DNA of 64,000 bases, from assembly GCA_029851415.1 (NCBI GenBank), contig CM056744.1:119196838-119260837 (forward strand). Direction: 5' to 3'. The first letter of the stretch is position 1. Each line of letters starts with the position of its first letter. The stretch comes from Eretmocerus hayati. Taxonomy: Eukaryota; Arthropoda; Insecta; Hymenoptera; Aphelinidae. Below, in pieces: positions 22,870-35,067 of the stretch. A model generated the notes under the pieces. That model was given only the letters and a program-made list of their open reading frames with translations, ran no database searches and was not told the origin of the DNA. A program made the position numbers and the translations under genes.

Positions 22870-25800
22870 GATACAGCCCGCGAGATCTTCGCTATGAACC
22901 CCTTGTAATATCATTTTTTTATTCTTTCGACGCTCGAGTTCTCCAAGAGCCGACACGAGTCGACGAAATCGGACCTGGGCAATTCTGGGCTGTTGCTGCA
23001 AGCAACTTGGATCTCAATTTACTATACTGGCTCGGCTGCAATAATAGAGTTCGATAATTTATTGCTCTTCTCTTACGCTACAGTATCTCGTCGTCCATGC
23101 GATGGTCTATCCATAATTTTGTGGATTTTCAATCTATGTACCTGAGTAGAAATCTACGTTTCAAAGTGTTTCTGTTGACTTCAAGTCGCTGTCGAGTGAG
23201 CAAAAGTCTTGAGTAGTCTATCAAGATTTCCAATTTTACGAATTGTGTATCATAGTGGGATAGACAAAGCAATTTCTTTGTCTTTCCAAAGTAATCAACT
23301 TGATAAGGTTGAATCTTTTTCCGAGTTGTTGAATAAAGCTCAGGCTAGCTCAAGTCCGTTCACGGGGGGAGTTCATTCGCCCTTTGGCAGCCGATTGTCG
23401 ATTTGATCGCGGCATCAAGGATATCTTAACGAAGCAGAGTAAGTATACGTACTTCAATGCCGGTCACTAAATGTCAGAGGGCTTGCTAACTGACCAGAGG
23501 ATCTTGCGGGAACACTCTATGCCGTCCATTATTTTTCGATTTCTTAGATATCTACAGCGCACTTGCAATGTGTTTTAGGCGAGGATTTTCAATTGTTTAT
23601 AATATCCTAAGATATATAATTTCTCTCCGTGAAGATTAAGACATTCACCAGAAACGCACCTAGGTGATACTTTTTTGCAATCTTTTTACAATTTACAATA
23701 CCTTCCCAATTTTAAGCAATAATTTATCCATAGTTGTAAGTTCTATCATTTTTCAGTACGATATGTGTCTCAACTGCAACTCACATTCCCGCGCGTCTGA
23801 TTATTAATCAATTTAATATTGTCATTCATATCTCAATCTTTAATAGCTGGTTTAGCTGCTTTCTGAAAAGTGAAAAATGAGTCAATATCTCTGCACTGAT
23901 GTACTCCGTAAAATTTAGTTTTTGGTGAACATCGCAACTTACTTTCAAAGGTTGTTCAGCTCATTCACAACTATTAAAAAAAGGATATGATAAAAAAATC
24001 TATTGTGAATTAGTCGTGTATTGACAATATGTTGTTATTGGTTTCACAAAATATTGTGTCGAAAATATGTAAAAAAATGATTTCCATTGAACGTCGCGTT
24101 CCAATTGGATCAAAATTTTCAATTTCTCCTGGAGACTTTGAACAGGCTCTAAAATCTCAAAAGGTAATCGAAATTTATAAACTTCAAAGGAGGCCCAACT
24201 TCATTATCTCAGGTAACAAATAGAATTATGAAAAGATGTGTACCAAATTCATTGTTTTGATGAAAAATTTTATGAAAAATTTTATGAATATTGAACGTTG
24301 TCTGAATCAATCGATGGCATTAATGAATGTTTTAAAGCTTTGTCTATAAGAGTTTTGTGTCTAATGTAATCAAAACAACTGAAACGCTCAAAGTTTATAG
24401 TATTGTGCGTGAAAAGAGTGATATCTCGTTGAAGAATGATATCGCATTTACATAGATGATTAGGGTGATGTTAAACACAGATTCAAGTCTAATCTTGTTG
24501 TTCGATAGACGATCGGCAGCGAATTTACGCTTTTTCTAGCCTTTAATTACGATTCAAGCTCTCTCATTTTGCTCAAACATGATGGTAGCAAAGTGAAAAA
24601 TAGCTTGCATAAAATCGTGATTTCTGTGTTCAGTATTGATGATAAGTTAGTAAAATCCAGTGATAGATAGTATTACTGTGAATCATTCCACCAGCTTCAA
24701 CCTTATTTTTGTACATCGTGTAATTGATTACAGATTTGTACAACTGATCACTTGGCGATTCACGTAGGTTTCATTTAAACTTACAAGGATTCAGGTGGAA
24801 ATCAGAGGCAACTAAGAATTTCTCGAAATCTTTTGGAAATTTTACATTTGATATTATGATAATTCATTAAGGGTCGGTCTATGAAAATTTGTGTAATATT
24901 TTTCATATTGTATTGCTCCCAGTGAGCTCTGACTGAATTTTTCTAATTGTCCGTCACACAATGTTTTGAAATATATTCGTGCGTGCATTTAAAAGGGAAA
25001 AATTGAGGATTTTGCTCTTTCACTGATTGTTGTGTTGGATTATTTTCCATTGATCTGAATGAATAGTCCTAAACCATACAAGAAAAAGTTGTATGTAAGA
25101 ATGTCAGTACAAGTACGCTTCACAAAACAATCTTCTATCTTAGACAATATCGGACTATTTCGACCTCTGCACAAAATTCTACCGTGCCAAATTGCGCAAA
25201 TGCCACGTACACCCAGAATAACTGCAGACATAGTTCAATCCAATTTTATTTGTCATTTGATGGTCCAACAATATAGATGTAAGACGAATATGTGACATGA
25301 AACTGGCATTTGTTCCGTTTTTTGAATCAAGATTTTCCTGCTTATTTATGAATTATCCTGATACCAAGTATTAGAAAAGTATAAAGTAGGAATGATGGAA
25401 AATAATAAAGACATTTTATTCCAAATTCATTGTCTTCTATTCCTTGATTTTCCTGATGAAATGTTTTACATTACTGTTGTCTTATGGTCCTTTGTTCATA
25501 ATGAACCAAGATTGAATTGCACAAATTTCATTACACATATTCACACGATATACACAATAACTCTGTTTACCTGTATTGACAGGAGCGAGACGTTATGTCT
25601 GGTCTACAGAACTAGATTGCTCGAAAAATACCATGATGATCTAAAGAATACCAAAACCTAAACCTGATGAGGTCTACGAAACTTTGTGGATGGCAAGTCG
25701 TAATAAAATTTTCATCATGAAAATTTGGAAATTATTCCCTACCGTCCTTCATGATCGACAAGACGCCGACTTCTATTTATACACAATAACGTCAAAGACT

Positions 25801-25999
25801 GAAGAGATTCACCTTTAGTCTCTCTCACTGATCTCACTGGTCATAATTATATCAAGACAATGATTAACATACTTGATACATTCATTGAAGAATCATTCAG
25901 CTAGTGTGTACAAATTTATTCATCAAAATGGTTCACTCCATGGATTGCACTAATATCTTCAAATAGTGACTATGAACAATTATTATGTACAAATTCAAA
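22870..25999. other. Convergent intergenic region, M6 to PIGL
   Basis: About 3.1 kb between the tail-to-tail stops of M6 and PIGL. It is AT-rich, with several possible AATAAA signals, and probably contains a long M6 3' UTR. No coding exon, tRNA or clear transposon was recognised. Confidence 0.5.
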
Positions 26000-27284
26000 C
26001 TAGTCATCATCATCATCGAACTGAAGATCCAATTCAAGATCAAGAATGTTAACTTCATTCAAAGTGTTGATCAAGGTGTATCGAGAGAAGACCATAAATA
26101 GCTTGCGGAACCATACATATTGCGATCTATGTTTCTTCATGGCATCCTAGAATGATGGAAGTAGTTACATGGAAAGATCCAGTGATTAATTGGGTGATAG
26201 GCCAAGACAACAATCACACTATCTTGTATTCACCACTTGAGCAATTAGCTATCAGCAGAACATCTACACTATAAGAAGCATAAAATTTAAAAAACTTACG
26301 TGAATATTATGCCGTTGTTGGTACGAAATCAAGTACCAGTATGAGCCTGACAATAGGCTAATTGGTAAATCAAGTAACTGGATGTACTTTCGAAAAATAT
26401 TTACAGTCTCAAGTGTATACAATTTACAGTCTAGAATAAAGTTCAATTCCATTACAAAATAAATATAAGAAAGAATGATTCAGTAGAAACTCAGTAAAAA
26501 AAGTACTCACATAATGGTACTCTCTTCTCTATACACAACATGGCAATTGCATAATAAATAGAGATGTGGTTCTTGTGGCTGCTCACACCATGTTTATCAA
26601 ATGTCACAACAGTATCTATTTTATAACTTTCAACATGTTGAAGAATACTTTTTGCTACTACATCATCAGGCCATTGCACGGCTGGATCATCTGGCATTTC
26701 AGTGCACCTAGGAACAACATTGATTCAAGAGATTTAATGATGTTTCATTCACTCATTAATTACAATAATGGGGTATTTACATTACTATAGTTACATGAGC
26801 ATCAGGTATGCCTAGTTGATTAGCACAAGCCCACAACTCATTCTTCCTCTGCTTATCACCACCTTAGATGAAAATTAAGCATTCCATGACTTGATTCATT
26901 TATGCAGAATCAAAAAAGATTATTAGACGTGTGATTGTATGTAGAATCTGATAATCTCTCACCCATTGACAAGCAGAGAAGATAGATTTGAGTCACTCCA
27001 CCATGGATTAAGCTACATATCATTGGTCCAAAAAACATGACTTCATCATCTGGATGAGCTGTGACCAACAAAAGCCTCGATGGTGGCCCAGGTAATTGCC
27101 AAGCTCGATGATTCATGTGTTTCAAAAATGAATAGAGAAAGATACTGGCACATGTGTAGGCAAGGACTGCTATCAGCAGCTGCCATGAAATTTCTGTGAC
27201 ATATTGCCACCACCATTGAATAACATCATTCAATAGATTTGTCATGAATTGTTGCAAAAAATCTAAACTAACTAGATTTGACAT
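26000..27284 (-). CDS. PIGL: N-acetylglucosaminyl-phosphatidylinositol de-N-acetylase
   Basis: Five exons: 26963-27284, 26781-26862, 26511-26707, 26300-26430 and 26000-26146, phases 1, 2, 1 and 0, 292 aa. A membrane anchor at about 33-54 is followed by the metal-binding motif AHPDDE (76-81), the second active-site stretch MPDDPAVQW, and VVTFDKHGVSSHKNHI with the zinc-binding histidines. Further family blocks are YIQLLDLPISLL and, near the end, HRSQYVWFRKLF. The enzyme carries out the second step of GPI-anchor synthesis, removing acetate from GlcNAc-PI at the ER membrane, with a zinc ion. The exon 2 donor must be GTAAAT at 26775-26780; the nearer GTAATG would put a stop in frame. The protein ends in a run of aspartates. 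It is somewhat longer than human PIGL, mainly at the N-terminus. Confidence 0.95.
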
Positions 27285-28354
27285 GTTTCAGATAACAAGG
27301 CGTCTACACCTAAAACACAAAACATTCATAATTCAAATCAAATGCCTCAGATACTTGAATGCTGAACTGCTACAGCATTGCAAAGCAAATGTGCATTGCA
27401 TAAAAACTCATTTTTCACTCATATATTATTTGTAAACATTGCGTTTATTTACCTTGGTTGTCAAACACTGAAAGCCAAAGTTTACAATGTTCATCATGTA
27501 TTTTCAAAAATATTCCATGAACTTCCTGGCTTCATATTAATTGTACACTCAGATGCCATCATTTTATACCAAAAATGTGTTTACAGTAAAGTTGGACAAG
27601 CTCATTTCATCTTGGTATGTTCCACTCATGACTATATTAATCCTTTTGGACCTTTTCTGAGCCTGAAAAAATAGATTTGAGTAATGACTTTCTCATAAGC
27701 CAGCTAAGTAGTGACTTTTTTAAAAATTTATTCTAATGTCAATTCAAAGTGATATGAAGAAAATTTCCTGTGGAAGAAAGATGAAGCCACACCTCTCAAC
27801 AAGATGGGTAAATATGTACACTTTTTAGATGATTATGAGGAATATTCTCTTAGGTAATCACGTATTTTATGACTGAAAAAATTATCTGAAATTTTCGAAA
27901 TTTACAAGGGTGTTTTAGTCAAAAATGCAAGTCTTCTGCTACTGATGTGCTTTGAGAACTATTTGGGATGCCAAAATAAAAGAGTTTAGCAAGTGTATAG
28001 GACCAACCTACCCTGAACTGTTTCCAACTTTTTCAGCCGGTAAGGTTGAGTTGAGTTCATCACACTTTTGTTTAATCGGGAAGGTCAAAAACAAAAGCTG
28101 ACAGAAGCAGTTCATTGTTGAAAATACAGTGGATAAGATGAGTAAATGAGTTAGATGAAAATCCCTGAGTTCGAGTGTATGAAAAATAGTGTTTGTGCAA
28201 TGAGATAGGTCATCTTAGTGTAATCAAACACCACCACGTACTTCATAATCGCATGCCGGCTTCAGAGACCCTCGGGGGACAGTAGCAGTCATCAACTCTT
28301 CAGTGAAACAATTGATGTTATAAAAATAGTTAATTTCCACATCTATGTGCCTAC
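27285..28354. promoter_or_regulatory. Divergent upstream region, PIGL and Ashwin
   Basis: About 1.07 kb between two head-to-head ATGs. The sequence is AT-rich with no CpG island and no TATA box that I can place with confidence. Two conserved housekeeping-type genes facing away from it suggest a shared or adjacent promoter. Confidence 0.4.
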
Positions 28355-29158
28355 ATGACGACATTACCGATGAATATTCGGCTATTCGCCCAGCTAGAGT
28401 CGTTACCAGAATCGAAGTTGATAGAAATTCTGACTGAAGTGAGTACATCCAAGAGGTTAATGATAAGTGTGTAGTGTGTAATAAGGTCTCTTCAATTTCT
28501 CTATGGTTTATATTTTCCAGAGATGTATAGAGATACCCAATTTTAAAACTATGAAGAGATCTGACTTGATAGACATGTTTAGGAGGATTTCTTTACCTCA
28601 ACCACAAAGACGATACAATGAGAGTAAACAACTGGGTAAAAAACTCAGCGATCTGAGGATAAACAGAAGAATATCTGTTGCAATCGAGCAGGATCACTCT
28701 TTGTATCAGTGAGTAAATTATTTGTTCTCACTGGCTTTTGTAAACCAACTTGATGTTTTATCTGACCTGAATTAATGAGATTGAATATGATCAGTAAGGT
28801 GGTTGTTTACTATTTCAACTTCGTCTCTCACTTATAGTAATTAATATAAAAATCCACAGATCAATCATTTCTAGTCAGAAGAACTCAAGTAATGGATCTT
28901 CTTGTACAAAACCAAAACAATCTGAAAGTATGAATTCTTCAAAAATGGAGGTCCATCTTTCGAATCCCTCTGAGAATGGATATAAACGTAAAATAAGTGA
29001 CAAAGAGGTATGTCATCAACTCAGTATTGCCTGGACAGATATTTGATTAAAAGTATGTGAATGACACACATAGCATTTTATAATACATCTAATGAACAAT
29101 TTCACAGGTGTCTTCTCAGGCGGAAGCAAGAAAGCGACAAAAAATCACCTGGCCATGA
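28355..29158 (+). CDS. C2orf49: Ashwin homologue (C2orf49 family)
   Basis: Four exons: 28355-28438, 28521-28708, 28875-29007 and 29108-29158, with phases 0, 2 and 0, 151 aa. Recognised from the characteristic Ashwin end: basic residues followed by the terminal tripeptide (ARKRQKITWP here, KRKIQHVTWP in vertebrates). The N-terminal half also fits, with an LPESKLIEIL helix followed by a loop and SLPQPQRRY, corresponding to the IPLPQRDLP region. The middle is Ser/Asn-rich and probably disordered. Ashwin is a nuclear protein associated with the tRNA-ligase complex in vertebrates; its role in insects is not known. At 151 aa it is shorter than the vertebrate protein, the loss being in the linker. 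An alternative start lies five codons in, at 28370. Confidence 0.88.
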
Positions 29159-30982
29159 GCAAGTAAACTCTTTCCTTTTTTTACCTATCTTAAAGAGTTG
29201 ATGTATATCGTTCACTGCTGTGCTGAATGCAATCATCTGCTTTGTGTTCATCATATTGTTTTTATACAAGGATCTGGAGTTTTAAAACTCCAATGTACAA
29301 AGTTATCATGTATTGATAGTAAGTTCAATATTTTCTTCATATGTAGATCAATAATCAATATTGACAGTGAGCTCTTTTTTTCATGTAAGATTTTCAAGTA
29401 TGTAAGAGATGCAAGTAAATCAGAGAGAAGTTTGCGAAGTCAATGAACAATGTATACAAATCTACTTCATGGTTAGCCTCAAATTTCCATGAATGAATGA
29501 ATTTATCTAGCTATAGAAACTCTTCCTTATGTAAAAACTTGGTAATCAATATTTTGACAGAGAATGTGAGTATCTTGAAATTTTTTCATAAAAAATCGGG
29601 TGAAATCGACCTGAATCTGAATTAACTGATTATTGATCTTTTTCCATTCTCAATAACTTATTAAAAAGCTGCTTGTACATTCCACTAGTATCACAGCCAT
29701 TGCATTAGATCCTTCGATTTGAGAGCAGTGAAGATGGTTTACCTATCCCGTTTGAGACGCGATCTGCATCAGTTGACAATCAAAATAATCCACAGTAAGC
29801 AGAAATCACTCCGGCCATGTTGAATTATGTTTCTCGATCGCCGATGAGCTAAACGGAATCATACGATCGGACGAAAAACTTTCCGGGGTATTCGATTTGA
29901 AAGGCCGGTTGGTCGTTGTGATCTGTTGGACCTACATCGTGATCACAGTGATTTCTAAATATCACGCTTCGACCATCACAAGCCATTCTGACTAGAGTCT
30001 CCTTATAAATCTAGGATGGGGTTCTAGGGTTCTGATATTTTTCACTTCATAAGAAAAATTTACCGTTTATTTGACTACTTATCATGAGTTACGGACGCCT
30101 TCTATTCAACATCATATGAGGATAGTGCATTCTCTACGCCTTCACCCATATAAGTTTAAAACTGAAATTTTGTTCCAAATCAAACTTGAGCTTACATAAC
30201 ATTCTTCTGAAACAATAATGATACTTTTCCGATATATAACGAATTTAATGACCATAATAAAGTTACCGGCAAAACAATCCGAGTTTGGATTTTGGAAGGA
30301 ATAACACCATTTCAATAAATGAAAAGCAAGTCAAAGCAAATTGAAATATGTATTATGTTTGAATTTCCATGTTCCATAGATCAAATCGAACAATAAATCA
30401 TGAACAATTATCCATAGTATGTAATATACATCATCAAATTGCAAACGAGTGAATGGAAGCACCAACTTTGAATTTGGCCATTAATACTCTTGCTCGCTTG
30501 ATGAAATCCTCAAGTAATCTCATCTGGCTTATTCTCATTGCCCTCTTTGACCCGAGGGCAAAATTTTCTCAATTATCTCATACAAAACTTAATCAAGTTA
30601 TAACGATATAATACACGAGGCTTGGAAAGTTAACATGACTGTAACATGAGTTAATGTTCAACATTTAGTGCCCAATGAATGAGTCTGTTCTTTGAAAAGT
30701 TTGGTACAGTGCACCGGCAGTATCACATGCATTGAGCATTTTACAACAGCACTAGAACTCTGTAATGTTCAACAAATCATACGTTTTTATAACTTATCTC
30801 ATATTATCATATACAGAAGATTGAAAAGAATGTACAACGAAGTTTGAGAATTTTCATTCTGACTAACACGTTCACTGAGACAATTCTTCACTTTTTAATT
30901 TCTCCCGACTCGAATTTACTAGCAAAAGTTTCCAAAACCAATTCATCATGGTGATGAACTTTGTCAGACAAAATGATGAGTC

Positions 30983-31164
30983 ACAAATAGTACATTACGC
31001 GTCGAGTGCTGGAAACATTTTTTCCTTCGGGAAACCGAGCTGGGCGTGGGCGATGGCACCGTCCAGCTTGGTTTTCCCGAAGGAAAAATGTTTCCGCACG
31101 AGACGCGTATGCAGTTTTATACGTCTGTACGCAGAAACACGCTGTTTCTACGTATGGACGTATA
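30983..31164. repeat. Hairpin repeat H, copy 1
   Basis: About 182 bp, closely matched at 54072-54257. It is built of two stems. The first is centred near 31045, with TTTCCTTCGGGAAACC on one side and its complement in GGTTTTCCCGAAGGAAAAA on the other. The second pairs TACGTCTGTACGCAGAAACA with a reversed copy ending at 31164. CGCGTCGAG and GAGACGCG also pair around the first stem. No reading frame of interest. Confidence 0.65.
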
Positions 31165-32465
31165 AAGAATTAATCCTAATACAGACGTGCTTGTCAAAAA
31201 ATTTAGTACCGAAAAGAAAAACCAGCCTCAAAGTGAAAGTGCTAGAAATGAAGGTCCAGGCACTTTAATTTCAATCGAAAAGAAATTTTGTTTCGAGCTT
31301 GTGATCGTACATTGTACAGTATACAATGTACAAGATTCATTAGATGTAATCAAGTAAAAATTCCATCAGTATTCACAAGATACTTGGAAAAATGATATCT
31401 GTAGGAAGTAATAGAAGCTATTGTTTCATTCTACATCAATTACGTTTCTCGTATTATGACTCATCAGAGATTAATGCATGACCTTTTTGATCTGAATCAC
31501 TTATTGGGATTTCGGTGTCTTGGGTAAATTCCTTCAAATTTAGAAAAATGCTGATTTGTGATGTATACCACTAATTGCAAGTACAATTAGACATTCAATT
31601 GCTACCTCATGTCGATTTCCCTATATGTCCTCTCTTCATCACAACAATGAACGATTTATAAATCACCGCATTTATACAATCAAAATCAGTCCTATTGAAT
31701 AACTAAGACAAAACTAGATACTTTAATGCCTCTGAGCGGTTATTATTTGAAGATTAATTACATTGCGTTTAATTCTCCTGAAGTTTTTATACAACAACTA
31801 CTTACACTTACACAATATCAGTGAACAATTGAGGCTCAACGCGATATTTGTTTGGCTTCAAATTTTATTATTGACTGATAGATTCATTCAAGTGTTTACT
31901 GATTAGAGAATACCTCTCTTCATGAGCATAGGAAAGAATTGTTCTCAGTTTTATACAGGAGTCTCGTGATCAGTCTCTTCAATCCGCCCCAGTCGCCAAG
32001 CATTTGGATCCCCAGAGGCTGAAAATAACACACTTTATAAAAATCGAAGATGAGGTAAAGTCAATAGTAGGAAAAGACTCCCTAGAAAAAAAGATACATA
32101 AAAAATAGTTGTTTGTCAGATTTTGTTCCAAATAATTTTTTTTATTCTATAGTGGAGTAATAAGCCAAAAAATGAAAATTTTCCCAAACTATCACGCTTC
32201 GTGTGACAGTTTTTGCCAGATTGTGTGTAGATATGAACCTTTTTTGCTGGATGCTGAGAAATAAGATTTTGTGGTGGAACAAGCTCCCTAGAGACTTCTT
32301 AAAATTGTGAGAAAACGCGATTCTGACGTTGTTTTTGAAACTAATTAAATCGCAGAACGTTCTCGTCTTCTAAATGGCCATGCTCAGTATCGCAACGAAA
32401 ATATTTTCAGCTGAGAAGACGAGGGTCTTGGTGTAGAAATCGCAAGATCCAATAGTTGCAAAAAA

Positions 32466-32900
32466 AACGACACTTTTCCGGAAAACACCAAAATTTGTTC
32501 AAATTGGTGTGTTGCTGAGAAGAGCGTTCTCATAGACCTGCACTCGTATCGCACGATGATTTTCTAAGTATCCTGACCTCCTGAACGACCGCGGCGTTTT
32601 CATGGAGCTTGATGCGTCCAATTTAAGTATTTATTGAGTGGATGATGACAGATGTGTCAGAGCTCGTTTATGAGAATAGGCAACTTCATAATTACATGTA
32701 AATATGACGAAAATCGCCCGTCGTCATTTGCTCATGGCTAATTTTTCTTTACGAATCCTAGCTTTTTATAGAAGTACCGGGATCGATTCAGGAGGTCAAA
32801 ATACGCAGGAAATCATAGTGCGATAAGAGTCTAGGCCTATTAAGATTGCTCTCCTCAGTGACATACCAATCTTTATGGTATTTCCCGGGAAAGTGTTGTT
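32466..32900. mobile_element. Fold-back element
   Basis: The left arm, about 32466-32605, pairs with the right arm, about 32770-32900. Matching blocks are CACTTTTCCGG against CCCGGGAAAGTG, TATCGCACGATGATTTTC against its reverse copy near 32805-32825, and CTGACCTCCTGAACGA against its reverse copy near 32780. Weaker pairing extends outward on both sides. The loop is about 165 bp with no coding frame. Confidence 0.6.
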
Positions 32901-34851
32901 TTTTCGCTAGAGTCGGTATCCGCGATCCACACCCCCCTCCCCCACGACTTCTGTGGCTTCAGCGAACCTCGTTTTCAGTTTCTACGGACCGAAAATACAT
33001 AAAAAATGATATTTAGCGTAGTAATTTAGATGACGGGGAATTTCTGCGCCTCGTTCAGTCAGTGTCACTGTCATTTTTGACAGTAAAACTGCGGATCACA
33101 AAGTGGCTCTACCACAAGATCAGTGTCCAGCAAAGAAATTTTGATGTCTACACACAAAATAGCACTGCATTCCCAAGTGCTCGCCCAAGCGAAACGATTG
33201 GAGAGAATTTTTCTTTTTCAGACCATTCTATTCTATATGTCGAAATATTAGCATTTAGGGCCTAGAGAAAAAATGACAGCAATATTTTTGAGCCCCCGAT
33301 CAATATTTAATTTTAATTAAAATCAATATTTATTTTTAATTTTTTTTCCTTACGCTAATCAATATTTTGTTTTGAACTTTTTTGTCAGATTTTTCTTTCC
33401 TAATTTTCAATGAAGTCTCTTCAATAAAGTCGTTCATACTCAAAAACACCAAAGATAGCGAGATGCGTTTCCACGCATTCGAAAGGTGAGCAAGGAACCT
33501 ACCGAAAACACGTTTGAAATCCCCGTTTGTCCCCTCTACAATCTCTCTAAACTTGACCGTAGGCGATTCTATGAAAATCACATTTTAATTCTTTTCCAAT
33601 TTTTTCTAAGATAAATCTTTTCATATGAAAATTTGTTTTCTTCACGAGCAAAATATTTGCAAAAAGCATATTTGAGTTCCAACCCGCTTTTTGCACTTTT
33701 TATATATTTTGCGCTTGCTCAGAAATTTGGGCTCTTTCAATCAACTTGAAGCTGAAGAAATTTTCTATGAAATGACTGCTTGCACAAGACGAAGTCACAA
33801 TAAAAAAAATCAAAGTTAGATTATGTTGAGTAAGGCAGTAGTTGACGAAATTGAACTTTGCCAGTGGTCATCTTGAAAGAGAAATTTCCTCAGCTCTTCA
33901 AAATATTGGTTTCAACGCCCAAGTCTCTGCGTATATAAATTTTTGGAATCAATTTCGAAAGATGCAAAAGATAGCGTAAGACAAAACTGCACCTAGGAAA
34001 TATTCTTCTCATGGAAAACACATTTTTCTCATGAAAAACTGCAATCATGAAAAATTGAAAAATAACTCTGAGACAAAATTGAAAAGCTATTTTCATGGAA
34101 TTACTTAAGTATGTATATGTACAAACTTTCTGTGATGGTAGCGAGGGTTTCAGGAATATCTTCGATAGGTGTTTTGCTCACCTTTCGAATGTGTATACAA
34201 CGGGCTTTCACTATCATAGTGATCGTGAGTAACACCGATCTTAGGGAAAGAATTAATTGATGGAAATTTTGTAAATTAGTTCTAAACCAAATTTTCATTG
34301 GCTTGCCAAGTTCCGAAAAAATGTTTCTAAATTTTTTTTATTGGCGTAGGTGTTCTGCCAGGGTGTGTAGCGGGAGAAGTTAAGAAAATTCAAGGAAAAT
34401 TCAGAAACACTCCAATTTTCTCTCAATTCCAGGGCATTTTCTTCAATTCCTCGAAAAAAATTCCGCAGATAAATAATTTGCATTGTCGACAAAGTTCAAG
34501 CTCGCCATCGTTTTTCCCAATCTTGTTAAATTGAATCACTTGCGAGATCAGTCGGCTCTACTCAATTATAGAGCAATCTATCCGGGCTCATTTTGAAGGT
34601 CTTTGCGGACTTTGGAACGGAATTCTTCATTTCTGCCCGCACGGATCCAGATCTACATAGCTTGAAAGATGTAAATTTCGATGATCTTCGAGAGAATTTT
34701 CTGACTCATACAAATCAAAGGCGCAATAAAGTGTTGTGAGATCTAAAAGTAAAAATCCAGAGCTTTTAACTTTTAGTCCGATTTGTGACATTTTCTCTAT
34801 AGGAAGAGATTTTTTACAAATATTATACCCTAATTCAATGAAAACGGAAAA

Positions 34852-35067
34852 ATGAGTTCCCCGTGGGATATACAATCTTCATTTCCTGTATCTCTAATCT
34901 TTATCTTGATGATACGAACGACAATCGTTAATGTATGTCCTGAAAAAGGAATTTTTCCGTCATTCTTGACTGAGGTTGCTAGCCATTGCGAAAAATCTCC
35001 TCAGGGGAAATGCTGTACCTCATACCGGGAGTGGCGTACAGATACCTTCAAAATGAATATTCAGTAG
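34852..35067 (+). CDS. Possible small secreted cysteine-containing peptide
   Basis: An uninterrupted ATG-to-stop frame of 71 aa in an otherwise empty region. A hydrophobic stretch (FPVSLIFILMI) near the N-terminus could be a signal peptide, and the following segment has four cysteines spaced C-x16-C-x7-C-C. I do not recognise the family. Against it: no paralogue in the window, no visible promoter, and a frame of this length can arise by chance. Treat as a candidate only. Confidence 0.2.
   Translation: MSSPWDIQSSFPVSLIFILMIRTTIVNVCPEKGIFPSFLTEVASHCEKSPQGKCCTSYREWRTDTFKMNIQ

Noticed and set aside
26769..26784. GTAATG as the PIGL exon 2 donor
   Set aside because: It would bring a stop into frame at once; the GTAAAT five bases later keeps the frame and the family sequence.
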